The position numbers and the translations under genes were made by a program. Below, piece after piece: positions 12,680 through 24,660 of a stretch of 64,000 bases of DNA (position 1 is its first letter; each line of letters starts with the position of its first letter). Below the pieces are notes generated by a model. That model was not told the origin of the DNA, ran no database searches, and saw only the letters and a program-made list of their open reading frames with translations. The stretch spans positions 57,766,528-57,830,527 of the forward strand of contig OY720345.1 in NCBI GenBank assembly GCA_963082975.1. The letters run 5' to 3'. The DNA comes from Labia minor. Taxonomy: Eukaryota > Arthropoda > Insecta > Dermaptera > Spongiphoridae.

Positions 12680-12966
12680 ATTATCAGATTTATCAGGGAT
12701 ATAATCACGTATTTTTGTGAGATTGTTTTCTCTTTCGACGTTTCGGCACCCATTTTGGCGCCATTTTCAAGAGATTATTTAGGTGGGAGTATTTTTGGGA
12801 TTCTGGGTCTTAGTCTGTGTGACCAAGGGTTAAAATCGGGATTTTGGGTTGATAGTTTGGGTGGTTTTGTACTCACTGCGTTGATGTAGAGCTCCGAAGA
12901 AGACAAGAAAACCGAGAAAACAATCTCACAAAAATACGTGATTATATCCCTGATAAATCTGATAAT
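12680..12966. mobile_element. 287-bp element with perfect 53-bp inverted repeats and a hammerhead-like core
   Basis: 12680-12732 and 12914-12966 are perfect reverse complements over 53 bp. Just inside the left arm, the minus strand reads CTTGAAAATGGCGCC, then AAAAT, then GGGTGCCGAAACGTCG (12773-12736). This resembles the hammerhead-ribozyme core found in Penelope-like elements (CUGAnGA, stem II, GAAA): a GGC-GCC/GGGTGCC stem II and GAAAC are present, but the first box is degenerate. The internal open frame (12662-12889) shows no known domain. Most likely a non-autonomous Penelope-like or foldback element; cleavage activity is doubtful. Confidence 0.6.
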
Positions 12967-15673
12967 ATATATATATAAATAAATAAAGTGTATAATGGTC
13001 TAACAAATGGACTAAAAAACAGTGAATAAAATAAAATATTTATTTTCATTAATTAACCTTGACTTAAATTTCTAATTAATTTATGGAATAATATTATTAT
13101 ATGTAAATATGTAATAGAAGACCTTTTAAAAAAATTTTAATCAAAATGATGACTTGGGGTTCCCCAGAAATTATTGGAAATAAATATTGGCGTTCAAAGT
13201 GTTAATATTAAAAGTACCCTAAATTGAAAATGTAGAATATATTAATTTATCAACAAATATGAATTTTACTATCAATACAAAACGAAAGACGAATTAGTAT
13301 TATTAAAAATTAATTGAATTCAATTTTAATCAAAAAACCAAATAGTAATAAAAATAAATTTCAACCAAAAATACAAGCACATATTTAATATAACTACTTA
13401 AAATTTATTTATTCAGTATAAATACGCAGTAATTTAAATATAATGGATATACTTCATATAAAAATAAATCAATAGGAAAAAAATACTTAAAATATGTACA
13501 ATATATATCAATTTAAAAGTATAACATCAATGCATTATTTCTTCCTTGTAGATAGGCTTTATTTGATTCTATAAAATATATTAACAATAGTATTGGGCGT
13601 TTAAATGCTAGCTTATTTACAAGTCTAATTATAATTAAATCAAATTAATTCAAAATGTCTTTGAATCAAATAAATAAAAACAGTAATTGGCATAAAAAAA
13701 GAAGACAAAGGTAAATAAAAATACTAAATAAGGAATTAAATTAGTCACTTTATAACTTAGAAATAATAAAACAAGGAAATATTCCGTTTTTTACTTTATT
13801 ATTATTATTTAGATTATTTAAATATGAATTATGAGTGATTTTTATAAATATCCTGAAAAATGATTTCTAATATCCAATCCAATTTTCAATTTACCATATG
13901 TAGTTACAAATATAATAATAAATTAATTAATATAATAAACGAAGTTATTAATTAACTTTTTCAGTTACAAAAAGATACAATTTAAGCTCTTTATTTGCTT
14001 TGTACTAAAAAAAGTTAAAAAAAAAACAACTAATATAATTTGACATTACTCTGTTATTTGTACATGAAATTCCTTTCCAGAATATTTTCACTTTTCATGT
14101 AAATCCATGTATTGACAATCCACAGTTTATATGGCTGATCATCTCAAATCCCTGAAGCTCCCGTTATCTTCATTTTTCTCCAAAACGAAGCACGAATGTG
14201 AAAAAATACATAAAGAACATGCTCTTATTATTAAAACGAATTAAATGGACTTAGGAAATTAACTTCCTAAATTTAAAGTTAAAATCTCCACTTCCATTTT
14301 TATCCCTTACACAATTTTTTTTCAGATGACAGGTTCAAACAAGTATCCATCCAGTAACTTCAAATTACTGCTAACTTCAGCTCACAAACAGCATCATAAG
14401 ATAATATGATTTTAGAAGAATTGTAATACTTTAAATATCAAGTATTTAAAGAAGAAATAAAAAGGCATTTCATATTTGATGGTATCGTTATATTTCGAAC
14501 CTTTACCCTAACCTCTCAGAGATTGGATACTCCTATCGATATTCTACCCATTGATATATATCTTCAATTTATCCTCCATAATAAAGGGATTATGACATAT
14601 TTTGAATGAAAAAAAAAATTTATCATCCTAACATCTAGTATATAAGGATTGAAAATAATTGGCTACTGTAAATATCTAGATTTTTGAAGAGTTCTCGATG
14701 ATTCTCCATTGACGATAATAAAATATTATATAAAAGGGTGTATATTCTTTTGAAAATGTCAACCAAAATCAAAGTTATTTTTATTAGGTCATAGATTATC
14801 AAATATAAATTGCTTCGTTGTAAAATTCAATGAGAGATTATTTGAATTTTATGAATGTTTCTCAGATGTCGTTTTTTATTCAGTTCAAGGCTTATTGTAG
14901 GCTATCAATAGGTTTGTATATACAACAATCGTGTTTCCTTCCCTCTCTTCCACATAGCCTAAATGGCAAACCCATTTATCATAAGTTCATCCATTTAAAA
15001 AAAAAAATTATCAAAAATTATTTTTTTTAATAAATTAATTAAAACTAAACATGTCAATAAATTAAACATTTGGTATCATTTTCAATTTATGGAAATTTAA
15101 TATTTGAATTTTTTTTTAAAAAAATAAACATATATCATAGATTTTGGTTTGATAAAATATTAAATATTTTATATATATATATATTTTAAATATTATAATT
15201 TTTTTAAATAAATTTACAATATGACATTTTATATTACAACGAATCAAGAAAGAAGAATATAAATTCTTAGATAGTATTTTACAGATTCAATGCTCAATAA
15301 AAGATGGTTAAGCGTCCTCACTTCGAATTGGCTATTTTTAATTTGTTTATATTTAAAGTGCAACGGGTCAGGGACTGCATTCAGATGCGTTTTGAAGTTA
15401 CTTTATTTATTAAAATGATATTGAAATTGAGATTCAGATAATAATTCAGTAATAAATAGATTGATATTCTTTGTTAACAATCTGCCATCTTTAATTTATA
15501 ATTATAATGATATATCAAATATTTATGAAAATATAATAAATAATGAATTAAATTCGGAAAAAAAATTAAATTGTTAAATTATTTAGAAAAGTTAGAATTC
15601 TACTAAAAAAACTAAAAGAACTGTTGGAAAACAGTAGAAGGGAAAAATTTAAAATATAGTTAATTAAAAGTCA
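12967..15673. other. AT-rich noncoding stretch
   Basis: No gene recognised in about 2.7 kb. A slightly less AT-rich patch at 14040-14240 has no coding signal. TA run at 15168-15184. Short frames are low complexity. Confidence 0.55.
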
Positions 15674-15953
15674 ATAGGAGGTAATATCATGACATTTGCT
15701 CGTAGGTAAGAACCAAGCATGGTTATCAATTATGTAGCTTATGGATGTAAAAACTGATTTGTTCCTGATTTGTCTCGAATTTCAAGGTATGTCCACTAAA
15801 TTATTGATTAATAGTTTTGTGAAAATTTACTAATCAGTCCCAGAGATTGCAAAAATTCATTGCCTCTACTTATCTCAGCAACTTTCCATTGTTACCGTCC
15901 TGGGGTTTTGCCTACCAAAATCGCTTGTAAATATAAATAGTGCTTTCTCCTAA
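15674..15953 (+). mobile_element. MITE family C, copy 1
   Basis: About 280 bp, matching diverged copies at 28409-28696 (+) and 42141-42398 (-). Shared blocks include TAGGTAAGAACCAA near the start, and GTTTTGCCTACCAA and AATATAAA near the end. The ends are imperfect inverted repeats (ATAGGAGAAAACA-like at the start, TTTCTCCTA at the end), with a second nested inverted pair (TAGGTAAGAACC / GGTTTTGCCTA). No coding capacity. Superfamily not assigned. Confidence 0.65.
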
Positions 15954-16979
15954 AGGACTCAATTTTGAATAAGCGAATAGCGGTAATTTATACAAACTTG
16001 TGAGCACACAAATATAAACAGAGAAAACCTGATTAATGACAATCATCCCAATTTTAAATAAAGTAAATAATGGGAAATAAGATACATTCATAAATTTTGA
16101 ATATAAATTGTATGTATATAGATAAATCATTAATGAACTATCATTATGATAATTTTATTTTAGCTATAAAGGATTATCCCCTTCCAATATCATTAACAAA
16201 TATATAACTATGTATGTACATAGAATGTTTCATTTTATAGCATGTTTATGGTTATAATTATTAAAAAAATTCAATCGATATTGGAATTTATTTTTTTTCA
16301 GAATTAAATTATAATAATGTTAATAGACTGAGCGAGTAAATGAAAATGTTAATTAGACAAATCGAGGGGTGATGTTAATGATAATGATATTGATGAGCTG
16401 TTTATTGGAAAATTTCACTTGGTTATTGAATAATTTCAATATTATCTTTCCAGGCTGTTGCCTCTGACTTTTCTATATTGCTACCTCTGCATTCATGAAA
16501 TTGTAATGGGAAAAATCTTTAATAATCGTTCCCTCTCTATGCTTTTCTATATGCGTTTTGATCAATATATCCGACCATTCGATGGAGATTCAATATATTC
16601 GATTATAAATGAGATAAAATGCCAAGTGAATAGAATAAATAGTCTGTTATGGTATTCAACCAACAATTTAACGAAATGAAATATTTACTATGCGCTTGAA
16701 TAATTGCCTTTCAATTTGTCGGTCTGATTAAAAAAAACCCCAGTTTTTTTTACCCCCCCTAAAAAACACCCTACCATAGAAACCAACAAACTTAACTTTA
16801 ACTCTTCTAGCATGTGATCCATAATAATTACTATCTCGCCAGAGATATACTATCTCTATACTAGTATTGAGATCATGAAAATTTTCGATGTCGAGATTTT
16901 GATGTTTTTTACGTTTTGAAGGTCCCTTAGTCATTTTCACTAAGGTTGTGTGTGTGTGTGTATGTATCTAGACAAGATT
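15954..16979. other. AT-rich noncoding stretch
   Basis: No gene recognised. A TG microsatellite (16948-16962) lies just left of repeat D. The frames at 16458-16679 (+) and 16728-16940 (-) have no recognisable domain. Confidence 0.5.
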
Positions 16980-17220
16980 ATGCAAAAACGGTTTAAGCTA
17001 GAATAATGCAATTTTGTACGGCCATTATTTAAAATTCGTAGTTGTCTATCAACTTTTGAGAAATGTAGCTCATCCGGAAGAGGGTCATTCCCTACCTAAA
17101 CTGACCGTAAAAATAAAGATATATGTTTGATAGTTTTCCACATGATAAAAAATGTATAAAACTGCTATATATAGAATTTCAGCTTGATTGAATGTACCGG
17201 AATTAATTTTTTAACACATT
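16980..17220 (+). repeat. Repeat family D, copy 1
   Basis: Diverged copy of 26614-26868. Shared blocks: AGCTAGAATAATG, CTATCAACTTTTGAGAAATG, AATAAAGATATATGTTTGAT, and ACCGGAATTAATTTTTTAA at the right edge. Noncoding, class unknown. The 150 bp between it and the A element is less AT-rich, contains GCACGTGACGTTGTGCC and an A-box-like TAGTCGAGTGG (17341-17351). Confidence 0.65.
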
Positions 17221-17368
17221 AACTGGCAATCACGCGCCAGCACGTGACGTTGTGCCATCAACAACGAGCCGAACACATTAATTAATTAAATTTAATTTAA
17301 ATATAATATATGTTAATTAATCCAATTCAAATTTGCGAGATAGTCGAGTGGAGACACTCCAGATTTTT

Positions 17369-17996
17369 TACCGACCGACGATAGTAAGGGAGGTATTGTT
17401 TTCACACCAAATTTCACATGTGGAGATTTTTACATATCTCCACGAATCATGCATTTTCTAAACAGAAAAAAGTATTTTTAGCATGATGTCTGTCCGTCCG
17501 TCTGTCCGTCCGTATAGATGTGTACAGCCTGAACGGCTCAACCGATTTTGATGAAATTTGGTATATTTACTTAATGCATCAGTGGGATGAATTGATCAAC
17601 TTTTGGTGCAATTCCGGAAACCGGAAGTGGTAGTATTAGCGATCGACGATAGGAAGGAAAGGGTTATTTTCACACCAAAGGAGATTTTTTTATATATCAC
17701 CACGAATCATGCACTTTGTATTGGTTTTATCCTCGAGAAAAATCATATTTATTAGTTTTTTCTTGATTTAAAATTATATGACGTCATCCAGCCATTCATG
17801 ACGTCACAGCCTGGTCTTGCATATATATTATAAATAAAATAAAATTAAAAATGTTTATATTTTTATTTATGTATCCATATCTGTTTTTTATTACATTAAT
17901 AGATATATTAAAATTATTTGAAATTGTTTCTGTAGCTGGAAATTAATTTATTTCAAACCGTCGGTCGGTTCGGACCTGGCCACAGGTCAACTTATT
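17369..17996 (+). mobile_element. Family A (helentron/HINE-like) element, copy 1
   Basis: About 628 bp. It starts TTTACCGACCGACGATAG and ends at a hairpin GACCTG-GCCA-CAGGTC followed by AACTTATTTT. Subterminal inverted repeats ACCGACCGACG / CGTCGGTCGGT lie near the two ends, and a GTCC/GTCT microsatellite (about 17490-17512) sits in the middle. Two TGACGTCA sites at 17779-17786 and 17799-17806. Subterminal inverted repeats, central microsatellite and 3' hairpin without terminal inverted repeats or target duplication match the described layout of non-autonomous helentrons such as Drosophila DINE-1. Family assignment is inference. No coding frame. Confidence 0.75.
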
Positions 17997-18989
17997 TTGT
18001 TTTGTTGGTGGTTGAGAGTAGATGGGGATAGGGGGTTCATAGATGAGAATCACCAATCCACCTCTTTCATAAGAACCTGCATCGGGTCATCGGAGACAGT
18101 TATTTTTTTATGGGGAAATAACCCCGAGCAATTCGAGAGTTGCGGAAGGAAGATAAAGAGTGTAATTCATCGTAAAATCGTCAGGGTGTAAAAACAAATC
18201 CGAAACCGGAGAAGTGGAGGAATAAACCCGGATGATGGCAGATGCTGGGACCCAATGCCATTTGGGAAATCTATAAAACTCCAACACCACGAATAAACAT
18301 AATATTATCCAATGGGGTATTTCTTGTAACGGAAAATGATTATCATCAGCGCCACATGAGAAATTGTTTTTCTTCTTTCTCTACTTTTTCAATGAAAATA
18401 AAATTCATTGCTCAAATTTTTATTTTTATTTTTTTTTATTTTTTTCAAATATTTTTAGAAGGTTGATTTTTAAACGAAATCTAATATTTGAACTTTTCAT
18501 AATCATTGATCAAATTGCCTTAGCCTGGATTTTATGAAAATATTGGTAGAATATTCCTATCCTAAAAATCAGACCATTTAAGATATTTTTTCTTAATTTA
18601 TTATTTTTAAACTTGAAATGAATATTTATTTATTATTTATTATTGATTATATATATCTTGTTTTGTTTTTATATTCAATGTTTATCTTTTTAGTTTATTT
18701 ATTTCATTGCTTTAATCCATTTTTCTGAGAACCATGGATTCATTTTTTTTTATTTAATAATTAATAAAAATTAATTAATTGATTAATTCATTAGCCGTTG
18801 ATAAAATAATGGATGAGTGAAATTCGTTTTCGGATGGGTTGATCATCCTATCGACCTGAAAACGTGAAAAATCATAGGAAAGCGAATCATCTCATGTCGA
18901 CTTTATTCTTGATTATTCGCCTGAATGATTTCATTCTTTCATTTCATAAAAGCGATATCGTGGAAAAAAAACTCGGTCAATTAGTCGAT
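17997..18989. other. Noncoding stretch
   Basis: 17997-18260 is less AT-rich, without a convincing frame; the rest is AT-rich. No gene recognised. Confidence 0.45.
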
Positions 18990-19310
18990 GAAATTTTCAA
19001 ATGGGATTCCCCTTGATGATCTCCTGGCGGCTTGTTTAGCGCAGCGCATCTGTCAATTTTCCGATCCCCTTTGTGCGCCCAAAGACAGCGAGCGTCCCAT
19101 CCCTTTACGCTCACCCCATTAACCCCCCCGGTCGCCCCTTCTTTTCATTTTCTTCATCCTGGGCTCGCTAATTGCACATTCTTGGCATAGTTTCCGTCCT
19201 CTGCGTATCAGCCCCTTCCCGACCCTTCGTCCTGCGCAGCTTCTTTGGCTTGGCGCCCTTCGTCCCGGCTGCCGGGCCCTTCTTTAACCTACTCTTCAAA
19301 ACCGAAAGCC
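18990..19310. promoter_or_regulatory. GC-rich island, candidate regulatory element
   Basis: Pyrimidine- and CpG-containing block (GCGCAGCGCATC, GCGCCCAAAGACAGCGAGCG, GGCTGCCGGGCCC) in AT-rich flanks. The overlapping open frame (19172-19429) gives no recognisable domain. Candidate regulatory DNA in the presumed sd intron. Confidence 0.3.
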
Positions 19311-20700
19311 TCTTATCACTTCGCCACGCCTATTTATTTTTTTTTCAGACGAAATTCAAACGGAAAATTTCTATATCAAACGCGACAAAGCCCAAACCCC
19401 ATCTGATTCAGGTTGCAAAGAAGAGATGAGGAGAGGGGAGAGGGGAGAAAAAATGAGGTGCACTGTATCCATTCCATTGTGAGAAAGCACCCAATAAAGC
19501 ATATTCATTCCTCGTGTTTCATAAACCACAATTTCGCTCGTTTCAATTTTATTCACTAGTAAAAAAAATATGGAGTGTATGAGATGGGGATTCCACTTTT
19601 CAATTTGATCTCTCTCTCTCTTTTAGTAACTTTTATTTATTCTAATGCTCTTTTCAGGGTCAATATTACATTACCGCTAGTTGATTTTGACATTTAAGAA
19701 ATTTAATCAAGGAATTAATAAATTAAATAAGAATTATATATTATATATTACATTACATATTATTTAATAAAATTATTTATTTATGAATTTTATTTTTTAT
19801 ATTGGGGAATCTAAAAGTATTTACACATTTATATATTTATATTTAATTTATATATTTATATATATATTAATATAAAATCTATATATACATTAACGTATTG
19901 TGTTTTTAATTTCATTTCAATCGAAGAATTACAATGAAATTGATACAAAATTATTTTTTTCTTATCTTTCATATGAAAAGTAATATAATATATATTATGA
20001 AAATTCTTTTATCTAATATAAATTTAATAATAAATCTTATGTTAATTATCATGAATTTTAAGATCTATTAAAATAAACATATTTTGCTCATAGGATAATT
20101 ATAACCAAAAACGATTTAAGAGAAATGAATATTTTATCTTTTGTATTATTTTAGATAGAAATTTGTTGAGGAAATCCCTTTGTAAAAATAATAATAAAAA
20201 AAAATGTTTAATTAATGATAAGCGTTTATTTTGTAATTAAATTTATCTACTTTAGAATGAACTTAGAAAATAAATAAATTAATTATTAGTTGAAGATTTT
20301 TCATTAAGATAACTAAAATTAAAATAATCAAATCAAAATAGAATGGTAGCCAATTTAATTTTTTAATTGTCAATGTATATGTTTAGATTGGAATATTGAG
20401 ATAAATAATTAAAAGCATAAATTTAATAATAAATAATCAAAGAATATTCAACAAAGTAAAGATAGTAACAACATAATAACAATGTATAGATATTTTATAT
20501 CATATATTTATAATTTTTAGTAATATATTATAAATGATAGCTTTTTTGATTATGATTTAACAAAAATTAAATTTATTTTTAGTCTAATATATTTTTTTTT
20601 AAATATATTCCCTTTTCTTACCTAATACCAAACTGTAGCTATTATTATTAATTTGGAAAGTACAATATATATATATATATATATATATAAAATCTCTATT
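19311..20700. other. AT-rich noncoding stretch
   Basis: Mostly low-complexity AT with TA runs (19858-19868, 20668-20689). No gene or repeat family recognised. Confidence 0.55.
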
Positions 20701-21330
20701 TTTACCGACCGACGATAGTAAGGGAGGTATTGTTTTCACACCAAATTTCACATGTGGAGATTTTTACATATCTCCACGAATCATGCATTTTCTTAACAGA
20801 AAAAAGTATTTTTAGCATGATGTCTGTCCGTCTGTCCGTCCGTATAGATGTGTACAGCCTGAACGGCTCAACGGATTTTGATGAAATTTGGTAAATTTAC
20901 TTAATGCATCAGTAGGATGAATTGATCAACTTTTGGTGCAAATCCCGAAACCGGAAGTGGTAGTATTAGCGATCGACGATAGGAAGGAAAGGGTTATTTT
21001 CACACCAAATTTCACATGAGGAGATTTTTTACATATCACCACGAATCATGCACTTTGTATTGGTTTTATCCTCGAGAAAAATCATCTTTATTAGTTTTTT
21101 GTCAATTTAAAATTATATGACGTCATCCAACCATTCATGACGTCACAACCTGGTCTTACATATATATATTATAAATAAAATAAAATTAAAAATATTTATG
21201 TTATATTTATATCTGTTTTTTATTACATTAATAGATATATTTAAATTATTTGAAATTGTTTCTGTAGCTGGAAATTAATTTACTTCAAACCGTCGGTCGG
21301 TTCGGACATGGCCACAGGTCAACTTATTTT
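20701..21330 (+). mobile_element. Family A (helentron/HINE-like) element, copy 2
   Basis: Full-length 630-bp copy with the same ends as copy 1 (TTTACCGACCGACG ... GGCCACAGGTCAACTTATTTT minus one base), GTCT/GTCC microsatellite at 20822-20841 and TGACGTCA at 21118-21125 and 21138-21145. The 3' hairpin has one mismatch (GGACATGGCCACAGGTC). Confidence 0.75.
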
Positions 21331-22859
21331 CCTTTATTAATAATTTTGTTATACTTTAAGAATTAAAAAAAAACAGCAAATATTTTAAATTTGTAATCTT
21401 CTTCAATTTCTAAGGGATGGATGAAACTCCCTTTCTTCATGATCTTTAGATGCCTAACTTTGGTATACGATGTGTGTATCTAATTCTTAGCTGGTAGTGG
21501 GGATCTATGACATTCAGCGTGTGACTATTATACTAAAGGGCGAGGCCAATAAATTACACCCCCTAGCATCTGCAGGGCACGCGCCACGGGATGAAAGTCC
21601 TGTGTAATTTATGTTGTCCGGAGGCTAAATTTGTCCGAGAAAGACCAATAGCTTCCCAAGAGGAAATTCAAATTTGAAAAACTCTTTGGATGGATTACTT
21701 GATTTTTAGACCATTAATATTAATATTTAATTTAATTATGTTTCTTAATTTTCTCCCTTAAGAATTTATATATATATATATACCATTAATAGAGAAAAAC
21801 TTCTTTTGTTAATAATTTATGAATGGTAGCAGGGTATATCAGGTTATTTTTAAATTGTTGAAATTCATTTGCTCATTTCGTTGAAGTAAAAACAAGAAAC
21901 TTCTGCCACTTCTATTTTTAAATTACTAGTAAACTTGAGAAAATAAGAAGAATAAATAATGTGCTATTTGTATAATTTAAGAACAATATATAATTAATAG
22001 ACAAGAGAAAAGTTAATTGTTAATTCAAATTTTAAACTTCATGCAATTTAGTGGCTTACTAAGTTTATGATAAATTTTGAAAAATATAAAGAAAACAAAC
22101 TTTGTTGAATGATAAATTAATGTAAGGTTGAACACGAGGGTAAGAAAAGCATTTTCTCTGTATATTGACTTGGTATTTTTATATACCAATATTAATTAAT
22201 AATAAATTTTTAAAACCCATTTTAATTTTATCTTTACGACGCATAAAATAATTTACATTTCTTTTTATTTTCCTTTGTATTATCCGATGAATATCAATTC
22301 ATAGGAATATTTTTTAGAACATAAACGTATTTTTTTTCTGTGAAATGATCGATTGGAATGAACGTAGCAATAAAAATGAAAGCAAAATGGAATTTATTAA
22401 ACATTCATTTTGGGTTTAAAGAATAAAATATTATGTTCTTCTAAATCTCTAACAAATGTATCAATTTATCTAGCTAAAGGTTATATATATATGTATATCA
22501 AAATATGATTATCAAACAGGATTATCTCAATAAGATTTACAAAACATCAATTGATAAATTAAACTAAAACTTAAATTTAAACGATTTTCAATTTCACATA
22601 AAGTAATCAACCGAAAATGTATATAATATTTTAATTGTTAAATTAATTAAATTTTTTTATTCGATTTCAGGCAGGGATTGGCAATTTTTCTGGAATCTGA
22701 TGATAGTTAATCCAATCAATTTATTTGATGGCTGCTGCTGCTTTTTTATAACTTACCCCTCCGCTAACTACTCTTTAATAAATGAAATGGTGTCTGATGT
22801 GTTTTTGTCTGTGTGTGAGTGAGTAAGAGTGTTCAACGATTTTAATATCGCAATGATGA
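21331..22859. other. Noncoding stretch with a less AT-rich patch at 21430-21680
   Basis: 21430-21680 is less AT-rich and contains an exact 11-bp inverted repeat, ATAAATTACAC (about 21549) and GTGTAATTTAT (about 21601), around a GC-rich loop with CTGCAGGGCACGCGCC. The remainder is AT-rich. No frame is convincing. Confidence 0.4.
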
Positions 22860-23080
22860 AGGAAGGCACGGATGGTGCGGTGGAGTTCAATTAAAAGGGC
22901 CCATAGGAGCCCTTAATGTCCTGGGGAGGCGCCCTTTTTGCTCAACCAGTTTGCCTTCGCCATGGTCCAATGGTTTTATTAAGGCCCTGCCTGGCCAGAT
23001 GCCAGCCAGATCCAAATGTCCACACGAAAAAACTACCCACTTAACACCTAGACAATCGCACATCGCTAATTTATGCACAG
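22860..23080. promoter_or_regulatory. GC-rich island, candidate regulatory element
   Basis: About 220 bp with TGGCCAGATGCCAGCCAGATCC, CCATGGTCCAATGG and GGGGAGGCGCCC-type words. Frames on both strands (22887-23192 minus, 22951-23169 plus) overlap and neither resembles a known protein, as is common for GC-rich noncoding DNA. Candidate conserved noncoding element. Confidence 0.3.
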
Positions 23081-23819
23081 GAAAAATAATTTGTTCCTTT
23101 TTTTTAGCAGATTTCAAAAAACAACGTTTATTCTTACATCGATTTAACAGATATATAGACGTAGGGTAATATTGATAGAAATTGAATCCCAAAAGACTAA
23201 TTTTGAATGAAATTCGATGATGGATGGACAGTTGCTGTTTAGATTCAGTTTGTGAACATACTCACGTGTGTTAAGCAAAAAGTTATATCATTATGCAATG
23301 TGTAGTTGGGTTAGGGTAAATATCTTACCTAAAAAAATTTATTTAAAGAAATAAATTCAATTAATTTAAAATTTTTATTATATATAAAAAACATAAATAA
23401 ACAAGGTTGAAATTTTAAAAAATAAGAAATTTAGAATTTCAAAAAAATATATTATTATAAATAATGAAGTTAATGAGTAAAATTTCTGAAGGATAGATAA
23501 ATGCATATATAAGATACTATAATCAGAAATGATAGTTTTCAAGTTTAGATCAAGTTTCGTTGGAAACTAATTCCAAAATATTCTCCAAAATCGGTAAAAT
23601 GCTTTCCAATTTCCTACAATTTAGAAAGATTAGAGAAGGAAGGTTCACCTTTCTTATTTAATAGCAAATTGCAATTTTGAAATGGCAAACCAATTAAAAT
23701 GGCCAATAGTAATAAATGGCGAAGAGTTCATTCGTGCCCGAAGAAAAAAAATAAAAATCTCGTAAAAGTAGAAAATGTTTGACTAAATGTAAGCCAAGCG
23801 CTATATTACAAGTCGAATG
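23081..23819. other. AT-rich noncoding stretch
   Basis: No gene or repeat family recognised. Confidence 0.5.
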
Positions 23820-24200
23820 TAGACCAATAAAAATAACATTAGCGAATCGGAGGAGGCAACCAAACGGATTGACGATTATGTGATCAGCGTGAAACCTTTA
23901 GGGGTCTTTCTGAGACCTTAAACGAAAAGAAAGGGAGGACTTTCAATAAAATGTCCAATCTGAGTTGTATTGTCAGCAATTGGAACGAACGGACTTGATA
24001 GCCAAATGGATGCGCCGTATCTGCCGAACAACAACCAATTCGAAAAGTCGATTCGATGACAGCCTCCGCTGTTGCCTTAACGAGACAGTCGCTCGGCCAA
24101 TAAATGTTCGAAAAAACCAACCATTCAGGGAGCGATTCCAATGCAGAGACAGCAAACTTCTTCCATCCAAGGGGGAGAAGTGAAGAGAATATATTTCTAG
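23820..24200. promoter_or_regulatory. GC-richer island, open on both strands
   Basis: Balanced-composition block with a 106-codon minus frame (24204-23884) and a 72-codon plus frame. Neither shows TEAD or other recognisable motifs. It could be regulatory DNA or an unrecognised exon. Confidence 0.25.
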
Positions 24201-24390
24201 CCAAGAGAGAATTAATGTTTATCTCTGATAAAGAAAAAGAAATAAAAAAATACTCTGTTTAAATACCAATTTTGGAATGTCACCTTAGGATTTCTAGTGA
24301 AAAAAATTCAATAAAAATAATCTTAAAATAATTAAACCCAAAATCAATAGAATTTTAGGAATAAATAAAATTCGAGAAGGTTGGATTTTA

Positions 24391-24660
24391 GCAGCGGGGT
24401 GGTGGTCAATGGTGTTAACTCACATTCTCATCATGGTCTCGGATTCAAGAATTTCTCTAGCTGGGTTCTATGGGTTGGAGTCAACATAGCATTCGGAATC
24501 TAAAAAGTGGGAAGCTAATTGATAAAAAATAAGCGCCTCAAGAAAATCAAAAAAAAGGTTGATAGGACCAGTTCTAGTGATCATAGGACAGTTAATTTAT
24601 ATAACCAACTTGTGATAGACGTTGTCCTTCCGTAGGATGTACACAAGTCCGAGATTGTTT
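24391..24660 (+). repeat. tRNA-derived SINE family F, copy 1
   Basis: A-box-like TGGTCAATGG (about 24402) and a degraded B-box. The body matches 59262-59530: ATTTCTCTAGCTGG, TCTATGGG, AAGAAAATCAA, TAGGACC-GTTCT, GATCATAGGACA and the GCGTTGTCCTT-type tail. About 270 bp; more degraded than the copy at 59262. Confidence 0.7.

Noticed and set aside
22887..23192. 101-codon minus frame as an exon
   Set aside because: No family match and no splice context; an equally open plus frame covers the same bases.
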